From an uncultured Collinsella sp. (GTDB taxonomy: Bacteria; Actinomycetota; Coriobacteriia; Coriobacteriales; Coriobacteriaceae), in NCBI GenBank assembly GCA_900545555.1, contig UQZI01000075.1:1-9835 (forward strand): a stretch of DNA of 9,835 nt, written 5' to 3'. A program made the translations under genes and the position numbers. The notes below the pieces were generated by a model. It worked only from the letters and a program-made list of their open reading frames with translations, made no database searches and had not been told where the DNA came from. This document shows positions 1-6,717 of this stretch, one piece after another. How positions within the stretch are numbered: position 1 is the first letter of the stretch; every line of letters begins with the position of its first letter.

Positions 1-12
1 AGTTCCGCACGC

Positions 13-38
13 AAAGAAGGCCACTTAATGTGGCCTTC
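13..38 (-). terminator. Probable intrinsic terminator of gatCAB
   Basis: A perfect 9-base-pair hairpin (arms 16-24 and 30-38, five-base loop) lies about 70 bases past the gatB stop. Read on the minus strand the stem is followed by only three T residues (13-15), so the T-tract is weak. It may work in both directions, because the plus-strand side is also T-containing (gtctt). No gene is visible between it and gatB. Confidence 0.55.
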
Positions 39-104
39 GTCTTGCGCAGGACTGTTTGAAATTTTGAGGAAGCACCCGCCCTGCCGGGGCTCCCGGGTTC
101 CCGC

Positions 105-1781
105 TTACGAGAGCGACGTTCTCAGCAACTCGTTGAAGAGCTTCGGGTTGCCCTTGCCGCGGCTCGCCTTCATGCACTGACCCACCAAAAAGCCGATGAC
201 TTTCTGGTTGCCGTCATGATACTGCTGCGCCTGATCGGCACAGTTCGCCAGGACCTCGTCCACGATCGGCTGCAACGCACCGGCATCGCTCACCTGACGC
301 ATACCGCGCTCGTCGACGATCTTGTTGGGGTCGTCGCCGGTCTGGGCCATAGCCTCAAAGACCTCGTGCGCCTGGTTGGAGCTGATGGCATCGGTCGCCA
401 GCAGCTTGGCAAGGGCTGCCACCTGAGCCGGCGCGATGCCGGACTCGGCGAGCGACACACCCGCGCCCTTAAGGTAGGCGATCATCTCGTTCACCAGCAG
501 GTTTGCGACCGTCTGGGCCTCCTTGCCAGCCATGCCGGCAGCGGCGGCCTCAAAGAACTCGGCAAACTCGGGGTCGCCGGCAATCTGCTCGGCGTCTGCC
601 GCCTTAATGCCAAAGTCGGCCTCAAAACGGGCGCGCTTGGCATCGGGCAGCTCGGGAATCTCGCCACGGCAGCGATCGATAAACTCATCGTCCAGATCGA
701 ACGGCGCCAGATCGGGATCGGGGAACAGACGATAGTCGTCGGCCGTTTCCTTCACACGCATGACCACGGTGCGCTTGCGGCTGGGCTCCCAGTGACGGGT
801 CTCCTGGTAGATGATGCCGCCCTCCTCGAGCACCTCGGCCTGGCGACAAATCTCGTAGGCGAGGCCGTCATGCAGGCTCTTAAACGAGTTGAGGTTCTTG
901 AGCTCGGTCTTGGTGCCCAGCTTGGTCTCGCCGCGGCGGCGCAGCGACACGTTACCGTCGCAGCGCATGGAACCCTTCTCCATGGAGCAGTCCGAAATGC
1001 CCAGCGTCACAAAGATGCGACGGAGCTTCTCCATAAACAGGCGCGCTTCCTCGGGCGTGCGCAGGTCGGGCTCGGTGACGAGCTCGATCAGCGGCGTACC
1101 GCAGCGGTTGTAGTCGACGAGCGACTCGGCCGCGGCGGTAATGCGGCCCTCGGCGCCGCCCACGTGCACCATCTTGGCGGCGTCCTCCTCCATGTGGATG
1201 CGCAGGATGCGAATGGGCACCGTGTAGGAACCGTCCTCGCGGCGCTCGGGCATCTGCAGGTTGGACGCGTCATAGCTGGCCAGGTGACCGGATCGCTGGT
1301 TGCCCTCGCGCATGGTCGACGTCATGGACGTGGACAGGCCCTCGGCGTTGGCCGAGGCGCTCGCCAGGCTCTGGGCCTCGGCCTCGCCAAACGCGCAGTC
1401 GGGGCGCTCGGCGGCACCGCGACCGGTCACGTCCAGGTCCAGATGGCCGTACATGGCAAAGGCGACCGGACCCTGCGTGGTCTGGAAGTTCTTGGCCATA
1501 TCGGGATAGAAGTAGTGCTTGCGATAGAACATCGAGTGGCGCTGGATCTCGCAGTTGGTAGCGAGACCGGCCTTGACGATGCTCTCGATGGCGCGCTTGT
1601 TGGGCACCGGCAGGGCGCCGGGCAGGCCCAGGCACACCGGGCACACGTTGGCGTTGGGCTCGTCATCGTGGCTGAGCTTGCAGTTGCAGAACATCTTGGT
1701 ATCGAGTGCGGTGAGCTCGGTATGGATCTCCAGGCCGATCACGGCCTCCCAATCCTGCAGGACCTCGGAAAGCTCCTTCAT
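105..1781 (-). CDS. gatB: Asp/Glu-tRNA amidotransferase subunit B (GatB) with a long insertion
   Basis: GatB binds and activates misacylated Glu-tRNA(Gln) or Asp-tRNA(Asn) inside the cytoplasmic GatCAB complex, which amidates it using ammonia from GatA. The 558-residue product opens with a canonical cradle start (VIGLEIHTEL, residues 14-23) and the four zinc-type cysteines C32, C34, C47 and C50 (FCNC, CPVC). The family signature follows at residues 222-239 (VDYNR-G-PLIELV-EP). The C-terminal helical/YqeY-like tRNA-binding tail ends with VGQCMKASRGKGNP. Most bacterial GatB proteins are about 475-505 residues; the excess here is one block at about residues 119-182, between LDLDV and the conserved HMEED (196-200). 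It is rich in Ala, Ser, Thr and Gly. The ATG overlaps the gatA stop (TAATG), and AGGGAGG lies upstream. Identity is secure; the role of the insertion is unknown. Confidence 0.97.
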   Translation of the reverse strand: MKELSEVLQDWEAVIGLEIHTELTALDTKMFCNCKLSHDDEPNANVCPVCLGLPGALPVPNKRAIESIVKAGLATNCEIQRHSMFYRKHYFYPDMAKNFQTTQGPVAFAMYGHLDLDVTGRGAAERPDCAFGEAEAQSLASASANAEGLSTSMTSTMREGNQRSGHLASYDASNLQMPERREDGSYTVPIRILRIHMEEDAAKMVHVGGAEGRITAAAESLVDYNRCGTPLIELVTEPDLRTPEEARLFMEKLRRIFVTLGISDCSMEKGSMRCDGNVSLRRRGETKLGTKTELKNLNSFKSLHDGLAYEICRQAEVLEEGGIIYQETRHWEPSRKRTVVMRVKETADDYRLFPDPDLAPFDLDDEFIDRCRGEIPELPDAKRARFEADFGIKAADAEQIAGDPEFAEFFEAAAAGMAGKEAQTVANLLVNEMIAYLKGAGVSLAESGIAPAQVAALAKLLATDAISSNQAHEVFEAMAQTGDDPNKIVDERGMRQVSDAGALQPIVDEVLANCADQAQQYHDGNQKVIGFLVGQCMKASRGKGNPKLFNELLRTSLS

Positions 1782-3295
1782 TACAGCTCGCCTCCCTTCC
1801 CGGCAAAATCGGGCGCTACGGAAAGCGCGGGCGCACCCGTGGCGGCATCGGCAAAGCCGCGCTCCAGAGCGCGGGCAAACGTGAGCAGCTGACGGTCCTT
1901 AAAGGCAGGCCCCACCAGCTGGGCAGAAACGGGCAGCTTGCTGTCCTCGCCCAGGCCCAGCGGCACCGAGATACCGCCGTTGCCGCAAATGTTGAGCGAG
2001 ATGGTGTACAGGTCGGAGAGATACATCTGCGTGGGGTCGCTGATCTCGCCAAACTTAAAGGCCGTGCGCGGCGAGGCGGGCATGAGGATGGTGTCCACCT
2101 TGGCATACGCGGCGTCGTAGTCCTGCGTGATGAGCGTGCGGGCCTTCTGTGCGGCGTAGTAGTACTTGTCGTACACGCCCGAGCTCAGCAGGTAGGCGCC
2201 GAGCATCTGACGGCGCTTGGCCTCGGCGCCAAAGCCGTGGGCGCGCGAAAGCGAGCTCTGGTCGGACAGGTTGGCGCAGCCCTCCTCCTGATAGCCGTAG
2301 CGAATGCCGTCGAAGCGGGCCAGGTTGGAGAACGCCTCGGCCGGGCCGATGACGTAGTAGGCGGCGATGGCGGCGTCCAGGTGCGGCAGGTCGACCTCGA
2401 CCAGCTCGGCGCCCTGGTTCTGCAGCTCCTGGGCGGCGCGCTGAACAGCGGCCTTGACCTCGGGCGTCAGACCCTCGGCCTCCATAAACGCAGGGATAAT
2501 GCCCACGCGCTTGCCCTCGATGCTGTCGTTGAGATGCTCGGTAAAGTCGACGGCGCAATCCCGGCTGGTGCAGTCGTACGGATCGTGGCCCGCGCCGGTA
2601 AGCGCGTTCATGGCCAGCGCGACATCCTCGACCGTGCGACCAAAGGGTCCCACCTGGTCGAGCGACGAGCCGAAGGCCACAACGCCGTAACGGCTCACGG
2701 CGCCATACGTGGGCTTAAAGCCCACCACGCCGCACAGCGACGCCGGCTGGCGAATGGAGCCGCCGGTGTCCGAGCCCAGCGAGAGCGCGACCTCGCCCGC
2801 GGCGACGGCTGCAGCAGAGCCACCCGAGGAGCCACCGGGCACGCGCTCGGTATCCCAGGGGTTGTTGGTGCGGTGGAACGCCGAGCTCTCGGTGGAGCTG
2901 CCGAAGGCAAACTCGTCCATGTTGGCCTTGCCCATGGGCAGGCAGCCTGCGTCGAGCATGCGCTGGACGCAGGTGGCGGTGTAGACGCTCTGGTAGTCCT
3001 CGAGCATGCGGGAAGCGCAGGTGGTGTGCGTGCCCACAAGGTTCATGTTGTCCTTGATGGCCAGCGGCACGCCTGCGAGCGGGGGCAGGGGCTCACCGGC
3101 GGCGCGGCGCGCATCGATCTTTGCGGCGGCATCGAGCGCGAGCTCGGGTGCCACCTGCAGGAATGCCTGGACCCCGCCCTCGCGCGCCTCGATGGCCTCG
3201 AGCGAGGCCCGCGCGACCTCGGTAGCAGAGAAATCGCCGGCGGCAACATGCGCAGCCAGCTGCGCGGCGGTGAATCGATCGAGATTGAGCTTCAT
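1781..3295 (-). CDS. gatA: Asp/Glu-tRNA amidotransferase subunit A (GatA)
   Basis: GatA is the glutaminase/amidase subunit: it hydrolyses glutamine and channels ammonia to GatB for transamidation of Glu-tRNA(Gln)/Asp-tRNA(Asn). The 504-residue protein is of normal length for the family. The amidase-signature Lys-Ser-Ser triad is complete: Lys81 (PLAIKDN), cis-Ser156 (PGGSSGGSAA) and nucleophile Ser180 (SDTGGSIRQPA). These match the positions known from Staphylococcus GatA with a two-residue shift. The conserved FKPTYG-VSR-G stretch follows at about residues 193-203. The start ATG shares its A with the gatC stop (TAATG), and a GGGGGAG ribosome-binding site lies just upstream. The stop likewise overlaps the gatB start, so the three subunits are probably translationally coupled. 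Nothing suggests damage or transfer. Confidence 0.98.
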   Translation of the reverse strand: MKLNLDRFTAAQLAAHVAAGDFSATEVARASLEAIEAREGGVQAFLQVAPELALDAAAKIDARRAAGEPLPPLAGVPLAIKDNMNLVGTHTTCASRMLEDYQSVYTATCVQRMLDAGCLPMGKANMDEFAFGSSTESSAFHRTNNPWDTERVPGGSSGGSAAAVAAGEVALSLGSDTGGSIRQPASLCGVVGFKPTYGAVSRYGVVAFGSSLDQVGPFGRTVEDVALAMNALTGAGHDPYDCTSRDCAVDFTEHLNDSIEGKRVGIIPAFMEAEGLTPEVKAAVQRAAQELQNQGAELVEVDLPHLDAAIAAYYVIGPAEAFSNLARFDGIRYGYQEEGCANLSDQSSLSRAHGFGAEAKRRQMLGAYLLSSGVYDKYYYAAQKARTLITQDYDAAYAKVDTILMPASPRTAFKFGEISDPTQMYLSDLYTISLNICGNGGISVPLGLGEDSKLPVSAQLVGPAFKDRQLLTFARALERGFADAATGAPALSVAPDFAGKGGEL

Positions 3296-3606
3296 TACTC
3301 GCTCTCCCCCTCTCCCAAAATGGACGGCACGCGGAAGTAGCGATCGCGCGCGCTACCAGCGTTTTCGAGCGCGACGTCGAGCGGCAGGTCGCGCTCGGGC
3401 TCGCGCAGGTCATCGCCCATCACGTTGGACAGGCTTCCGATGGGATGGAACGTGGGCTCCACGTCGGGCAAGTCATATTGCAGGACGGGCTCGAGCATCT
3501 GGACGGCGTCGTTCATGTAGGACGTCATCTGGGTGAGCTCGTCATCGGTCAGTGCGATCTTTGCGTACTCGGCGATGCCGCGCACGTCTTTCTCGCTGAG
3601 TGCCAT
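3295..3606 (-). CDS. gatC: Asp/Glu-tRNA amidotransferase subunit C (GatC)
   Basis: GatC is the small subunit that wraps round the GatA-GatB interface and stabilises the complex. With the start chosen here it is 103 residues, close to the usual 95-100. It begins MALSEKDVRGIAEYAKIALT, matching the family pattern of an N-terminal helix with V-x-x-[IL]-A-x-L-A-[RK]-[IL]. It carries the usual D-L-x-D-V-x-P-T segment and ends with the R-D-x-Y-F-R-V-P-[SK]-[IV]-L motif. A longer reading from 3624 would add six residues (MRKGAP), but no ribosome-binding site precedes it. The start at 3606 has GGAAGGGAG five bases upstream. It is the first gene of the gatCAB operon, and the stop overlaps the gatA start (TAATG). 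Confidence 0.95.
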   Translation of the reverse strand: MALSEKDVRGIAEYAKIALTDDELTQMTSYMNDAVQMLEPVLQYDLPDVEPTFHPIGSLSNVMGDDLREPERDLPLDVALENAGSARDRYFRVPSILGEGESE

Positions 3607-3611
3607 AGGCG

Positions 3612-3620
3612 CTCCCTTCC
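3612..3620 (-). promoter_or_regulatory. Ribosome-binding site that fixes the gatC start
   Basis: On the minus strand this reads GGAAGGGAG, five bases before the ATG at 3606. It lies between the two possible gatC starts, so it supports the shorter protein. Confidence 0.7.
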
Positions 3621-3641
3621 GCATAACAGATAAACCGCTCT

Positions 3642-3670
3642 AGTATACAGGGCAGCGCCGGCTTGGAGCA
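3642..3670 (-). promoter_or_regulatory. Candidate gatCAB promoter
   Basis: A TATACT -10-like hexamer lies at 3642-3647 on the minus strand. The hexamer 17 bases further upstream (3665-3670) reads TGCTCC, a poor -35 match. The predicted start of transcription, near 3635, would leave a leader of about 30 bases before the gatC ribosome-binding site and start. The call rests mainly on the -10 and its position. Confidence 0.35.
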
Positions 3671-3742
3671 GGCGCTTTACCTAAATGCAGCGAAAACGTA
3701 ACGAGGACGGCGGGCTGGCAGGTAATGGGCTGGCGATTCTGC

Positions 3743-3825
3743 AGCGAAACCGCACCGTCCGTAGCGAAAACCGTCTCGCCCATAACGAAAACCGCGCCGT
3801 CCACAACGAAGACCATCACAACATT
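3743..3825. repeat. Imperfect 21-base tandem repeat (four copies)
   Basis: Copies begin at 3743 (20 bases), 3763, 3784 and 3805 (21 bases each), each opening A-[AG]-CGAA. A detached, similar copy sits at 3689-3709. Copies 1-3 match well; copy 4 drifts into the left arm of the next inverted repeat. There are no spacers, so it is not a CRISPR array. On the minus strand the unit encodes seven-residue blocks RCGRRGF, RYGRDGF and RYGRCGF. Confidence 0.7.
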
Positions 3826-3872
3826 CGACGCTTTTTGCCAAAATCGAGATTTTCATCGAATGTTGTGATGGT
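3812..3872. repeat. 17-base-pair perfect inverted repeat
   Basis: Arms 3812-3828 and 3856-3872 are exact reverse complements (17 bases), separated by 27 bases. The spacer itself holds a small AT stem (AAAAT 3840-3844, ATTTT 3849-3853). It would form a strong RNA hairpin on either strand. A terminator or RNA-stability role for sortase mRNA, or a dispersed palindromic repeat (REP/MITE-like), are all possible. The arms are AT-richer than the flanking genes. Confidence 0.75.
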
Positions 3873-3885
3873 TCGGGAGTCCCGG

Positions 3886-3918
3886 CCACCACAAAAGTGT
3901 CTGTCCCCTTTGTGGTGG
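3886..3918. repeat. 10-base-pair inverted repeat just after the sortase stop
   Basis: Arms 3886-3895 (CCACCACAAA) and 3909-3918 (TTTGTGGTGG) pair perfectly around a 13-base loop, AGTGTCTGTCCCC. It begins 14 bases past the sortase stop, a position expected of a transcript end, but it has no T-tract on the minus strand. Compact palindromes with this kind of loop resemble dispersed REP-like elements; that is an inference not tested here. Confidence 0.65.
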
Positions 3919-3932
3919 TTCTGGAGAATGTC

Positions 3933-4871
3933 CTATGCCGAGGCCTTGGCCTTGCGGCGCTTGCGGATCGCGTGGATCACGATGTCCAGCAGCAACAGCA
4001 CAATGGCTACGACCACGATGAGCACGGCAAACTCGCGCTTGCCCCAGTGGCGGCCGGCCAGCGACTTTTGCTTGTCGACGTCCTTCTTGCTGTACTTGGT
4101 GCGCATGCAATGCACCAGCAGACGATGGTCGTTCACGCCGTAGGGCGTGCAGGTAACGAGCGTCACCTTGTCGGCGCCGGGCTCAATGGTCAGCGACTCC
4201 ATCTCTTCGGGCAGAACCACCTCGGAGTCCACCATCTTGTAGGCGAGCGTCTTGTTCATGGTGTGCAGCAGCACCAGGTCGCCGGGCTCCAGCGAATGGA
4301 TGTCGTCGAACATGCTCAGGTTGCGCATGCCCGAGTGCGCGGTGAGCACGCAATGCGTCGAGGTGCCGCCCACCGGCAGGCTCGTGCCCTCCAAGTGGCC
4401 GACACCCGCCATGAGGACCTCCTCGCTCGTGCCATGGTAGATGGGCATGCTCACGTCGATGGAGGGAATCTCGACCCAGCTCATCATGGGGTCGCGGTCA
4501 AAGATGAGCTGCTGGGCGTAGGGCTCGATCTGGTCGGCGGGGAGCTCGGTGGCCTCGCCCGCCAGCTGCTCGTTAAAGGAGCGCGCCTGGAGCAGGATGC
4601 GCTCGCGCTCCTCGGCAGACAGCGCGTCCACGGTGCTGGACACCGTGCTGATCTGGTTAAACACGCCCGAGGCCTCGAGCCGGTCCAAAATCCACGGCCA
4701 GGTCATAAGGCCCACGCCGATAAGGATGATGACGATGGTGATGAGCCGGTCGGCCCAGCGAGGCAGCCGCTTGCGGCGGCACTTGGGCTTTGGTTGAGGT
4801 TTGGGCTGAGGGCTTGAGCCGCCGTTGTCCGCGGCGTTATTGCTCTTCATATGTTTGGCGCCCTGCACCAT
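3933..4871 (-). CDS. Class C (pilin-polymerising) sortase
   Basis: This membrane-bound transpeptidase is expected to cleave LPXTG-type signals on pilin subunits and join them through a lysine of the next subunit. The 312-residue protein has a Pro/Lys-rich cytoplasmic N-terminus, a membrane helix at about 43-62, the sortase domain at about 130-258, and a second C-terminal membrane helix at about 281-301 followed by a basic tail. Two membrane helices are typical of class C. The catalytic residues are His179 (LTAHSG), Cys241 (TLVTCTPYG) and Arg250 (NDHRLLVH). IYHGTSEEVL, GVGHLEGTSLPVGG and EPGDLV are class C hallmarks. The lid region before EIPSID lacks an obvious DP[FWY]. The start at 4871 has AAGGAG nine bases upstream; a Met at residue 8 is less well supported. 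The likely substrates are the pilins at 7218-9835, from which it is separated by two unrelated genes. Confidence 0.95.
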   Translation of the reverse strand: MVQGAKHMKSNNAADNGGSSPQPKPQPKPKCRRKRLPRWADRLITIVIILIGVGLMTWPWILDRLEASGVFNQISTVSSTVDALSAEERERILLQARSFNEQLAGEATELPADQIEPYAQQLIFDRDPMMSWVEIPSIDVSMPIYHGTSEEVLMAGVGHLEGTSLPVGGTSTHCVLTAHSGMRNLSMFDDIHSLEPGDLVLLHTMNKTLAYKMVDSEVVLPEEMESLTIEPGADKVTLVTCTPYGVNDHRLLVHCMRTKYSKKDVDKQKSLAGRHWGKREFAVLIVVVAIVLLLLDIVIHAIRKRRKAKASA

Positions 4872-4908
4872 CGCCGGTCACTCCTTACAGCCCAGGTTGT
4901 CTAAACAA

Positions 4909-4914
4909 ATAATA
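4909..4914 (-). promoter_or_regulatory. Weak candidate -10 element for the sortase gene
   Basis: The minus strand reads TATTAT here, 37 bases before the sortase ATG, in a short AT-rich stretch of the 110-base gap after the nucleotidyltransferase gene. No convincing -35 lies 16-18 bases upstream. No terminator is visible in this gap, so read-through from the upstream module is an alternative source of sortase mRNA. Confidence 0.25.
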
Positions 4915-4981
4915 GCCGATTAGCGAGCTTCCGCGCCAGACAACGCCGCTAGACTGCACCGTTCGGGCCACGTAACCCCAC

Positions 4982-5755
4982 TCAACCAATCAAGCCATAT
5001 GTTGCTTTCATCGTCTCGAGCAACTGCGCCATCGTTACGCCCGCAACCCCGATCTGTTTCAGATTGACGTCGCCCACCTCGCAATCTTTAACAAACGCAA
5101 GCATATCGTCCTTCAGTTCTTCGCCCAGGTCTACACCTTCCGACTCGCCAAGCAACTGAGCAAGCCTCAGCGCATCGCGTTTATGCTTTTTTACCTTCTT
5201 CGAATCAACGTTCTCCCCCGCTTCCCTTCTGGCTTTTAGGTCGAGATACGCCTTCGCTTTGAACGGGACAATGTATTCCGTACCCAGGACCGAAACGCCG
5301 TCTACGGTCCGAATTCCCTGAAGGAACAAGCTGTAGTAAGCATCGTCCAACAAAATTGCCGAAAGACTGCTTATGTTTTCATCAACGTGAATTGGCGCCA
5401 CATCAATCCCCTCACGACCCTTTAGAAAGTCGGGGCACTTCGCGAAGAGTTCGATCATATGGGGGTAACCCGGCCTCTTGGGCTCTGTAAACCGATAAAA
5501 ACATGAGCCTTTGCCTTCGCCCCAGCCGCAGCGGTAACCGCCATCACGCACCAAAGTCCATATAGCTTCTGCCGTCTGAGGCAACCGGTCATCGGCGACG
5601 ATTACCACATCAAAATCGTGAGTCATCCTAAACGGAAGTCCCGCCTCCGCGAGCAAAATGTCGCATGCCGTGCCGCCGATAAGAGCATACGATCCTGCAG
5701 CTTCTTGCATATGCTGCTGAAATTCTTGGAGACCCTCTACAGCGCTTCTTGCCAT
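4982..5755 (-). CDS. AbiEii-like nucleotidyltransferase, candidate toxin
   Basis: The 257-residue protein has the core marks of the polymerase-beta-type nucleotidyltransferase fold. These are the GG-T motif ALIGGTACD (residues 24-32), the metal-binding Asp pair in THDFDVV (Asp47, Asp49), a beta-rich middle (FYRF...MIELF), and a later basic segment FKAKAYLDLKARREAGENVD (165-184) with KKHKRDALRLAQLL (189-202). This layout is typical of proteins annotated as AbiEii/AbiGii-type toxins. Members of that group that have been studied transfer nucleotides to a target such as tRNA; no target can be read from this sequence. It overlaps the upstream regulator by 19 bases and has an AAGGA site seven bases before its ATG, so the pair is probably co-transcribed and coupled. 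A non-toxic housekeeping or resistance-type transferase remains possible. The fold is fairly secure, the toxin role is inferred. Confidence 0.65.
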   Translation of the reverse strand: MARSAVEGLQEFQQHMQEAAGSYALIGGTACDILLAEAGLPFRMTHDFDVVIVADDRLPQTAEAIWTLVRDGGYRCGWGEGKGSCFYRFTEPKRPGYPHMIELFAKCPDFLKGREGIDVAPIHVDENISSLSAILLDDAYYSLFLQGIRTVDGVSVLGTEYIVPFKAKAYLDLKARREAGENVDSKKVKKHKRDALRLAQLLGESEGVDLGEELKDDMLAFVKDCEVGDVNLKQIGVAGVTMAQLLETMKATYGLIG

Positions 5756-6705
5756 GGATATTCCTTTCCAAACATGCGATCGACTTCGAGCTGAATTCGC
5801 TCATCGTCGATTGCCGCCAAAGATAGCGCAAGCGAAATGTTGTCGACACGAGAGGAGTCGGCAAACACGGGCGCGTAGCGCCACACTTGGATCATCGCCG
5901 TTTCGTTATCCGGCAACTCCCCGTCTGCGACTTCGAGGTCGCTCAGTTGACGCCATGCACTCCTTAAGACGGCCTTTTGTTCCATGCCCGGCGCAGCGAG
6001 CATCGAACGCTCAGCGAGCGCCGTCTCCCCGGCGTCAACAAGATAGTCGATCTGCGGGGTCTTCCTTGCAAAAAAGACCTTCGAGACAGGCGAGGAGAGC
6101 TCTGCCATGTGCTCACTGAGCAGAAGATCAACGGCAACAGGGAACACGACGACACGTCGCTCGCGACGCTCGCGCCTCGCGAGTCCCCTGTCAACAAGCT
6201 CGGTTATGGCCTCACTCGCGCGGCTTGCCGAAATCCCAAGCGCACGACAAAGGTCATAGGGACGATATGGCTCCTGGGCAGCTCCCCAGATTGCGGCAGC
6301 CTGTGCGTTGGGTGACATCTTGGACGCGTGATTGTGAGACCGGGCACCGCCCCTCTCCGTGCAGGCCGTCCCCATAAATGGAAGAAAAGCCTGTCTACCG
6401 GGGCAGACAAAGGGAATCCCTTGTGCGACCAATGCTTTGCGCTGACGTGCATCGGCATCAGGAAACGAAACGACAACAGGAGTCTCCGCGCGCAAGGCTA
6501 GCTGACTATAGACTCTCTTGGCCTCGGGAAGCCCGACGCCAGTAGGCAAACTTGCAAGCAAAAATGAAAAACCGTTTGCGTCAACCGCGCGGACCTCAAT
6601 CGCCCGCAGATGCAGCGGCAAGCGTGCGGATCCAGGCCAAGTTTTGGTCTTGGCGGAGAGGCCTAGTGCTTCTTGTAAGTAGATTAGCGCTTCGTTCATT
6701 TCCAT
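5737..6705 (-). CDS. Winged-helix regulator paired with the nucleotidyltransferase, candidate antitoxin
   Basis: This 322-residue cytoplasmic protein probably binds DNA. Residues 1-115 form an alpha/beta domain containing ETPVVVSFPDADARQRKAL and a conserved-looking IPFVCPGRQAFLPF (97-110). A winged helix-turn-helix follows at about 130-190: MSPNAQAAAIW, then LCRALGISASRASEAITELV, then a basic wing RRERRERRVVVF. The C-terminal part (205-322) includes SPVSKVFF, an ALAERSMLA helix and WRYAP. The domain order (extra N-terminal domain, wHTH in the middle) differs from classical AbiEi antitoxins, whose wHTH is N-terminal, so AbiEi is an analogy rather than an assignment. The gene precedes and overlaps the nucleotidyltransferase, the usual antitoxin-first order. 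Two start codons are possible (6705 and 6699); neither has a strong ribosome-binding site. Composition is AT-richer than gatCAB and the adhesin, compatible with horizontal acquisition. Confidence 0.6.
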   Translation of the reverse strand: MEMNEALIYLQEALGLSAKTKTWPGSARLPLHLRAIEVRAVDANGFSFLLASLPTGVGLPEAKRVYSQLALRAETPVVVSFPDADARQRKALVAQGIPFVCPGRQAFLPFMGTACTERGGARSHNHASKMSPNAQAAAIWGAAQEPYRPYDLCRALGISASRASEAITELVDRGLARRERRERRVVVFPVAVDLLLSEHMAELSSPVSKVFFARKTPQIDYLVDAGETALAERSMLAAPGMEQKAVLRSAWRQLSDLEVADGELPDNETAMIQVWRYAPVFADSSRVDNISLALSLAAIDDERIQLEVDRMFGKEYPWQEAL

Positions 6706-6717
6706 CGTTTTCGTTTG

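Larger units (their letters stand above)
3607..3932. other. Repeat-rich intergenic region between sortase and gatC
   Basis: This gap of about 326 bases holds the gatC leader and promoter (3607-3670), a direct repeat of GGGCTGGC (3712-3719 and 3727-3734), a 21-base tandem repeat and two long inverted repeats, each listed separately. No convincing protein gene is present. A 71-residue minus-strand frame from a GTG at 3892 to 3677 runs through all the repeats and is discussed as a finding, not called as a gene. The hairpins probably end or protect sortase transcripts, although neither has a good T-tract. Confidence 0.6.

Noticed and set aside
84..96. Second terminator hairpin right after gatB (CCGGG/CCCGG)
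   Set aside because: Only five base pairs with a three-base loop and no T-run; the hairpin at 16-38 is a better candidate.
216..1892. Long plus-strand open frame (558 codons) opposite gatB
   Set aside because: It is antisense to a certain gene. High-GC genes with G/C third positions often leave the opposite strand open, and the translation is a Leu/Gly/His/Val-rich run with no domain character.
2237..3340. Plus-strand open frame (367 codons) opposite gatA
   Set aside because: Same effect as opposite gatB: an antisense shadow of a conserved enzyme with no recognisable motif.
3743..3825. Short CRISPR array
   Set aside because: Copies are directly adjacent with no unique spacers and the period is only 21 bases.
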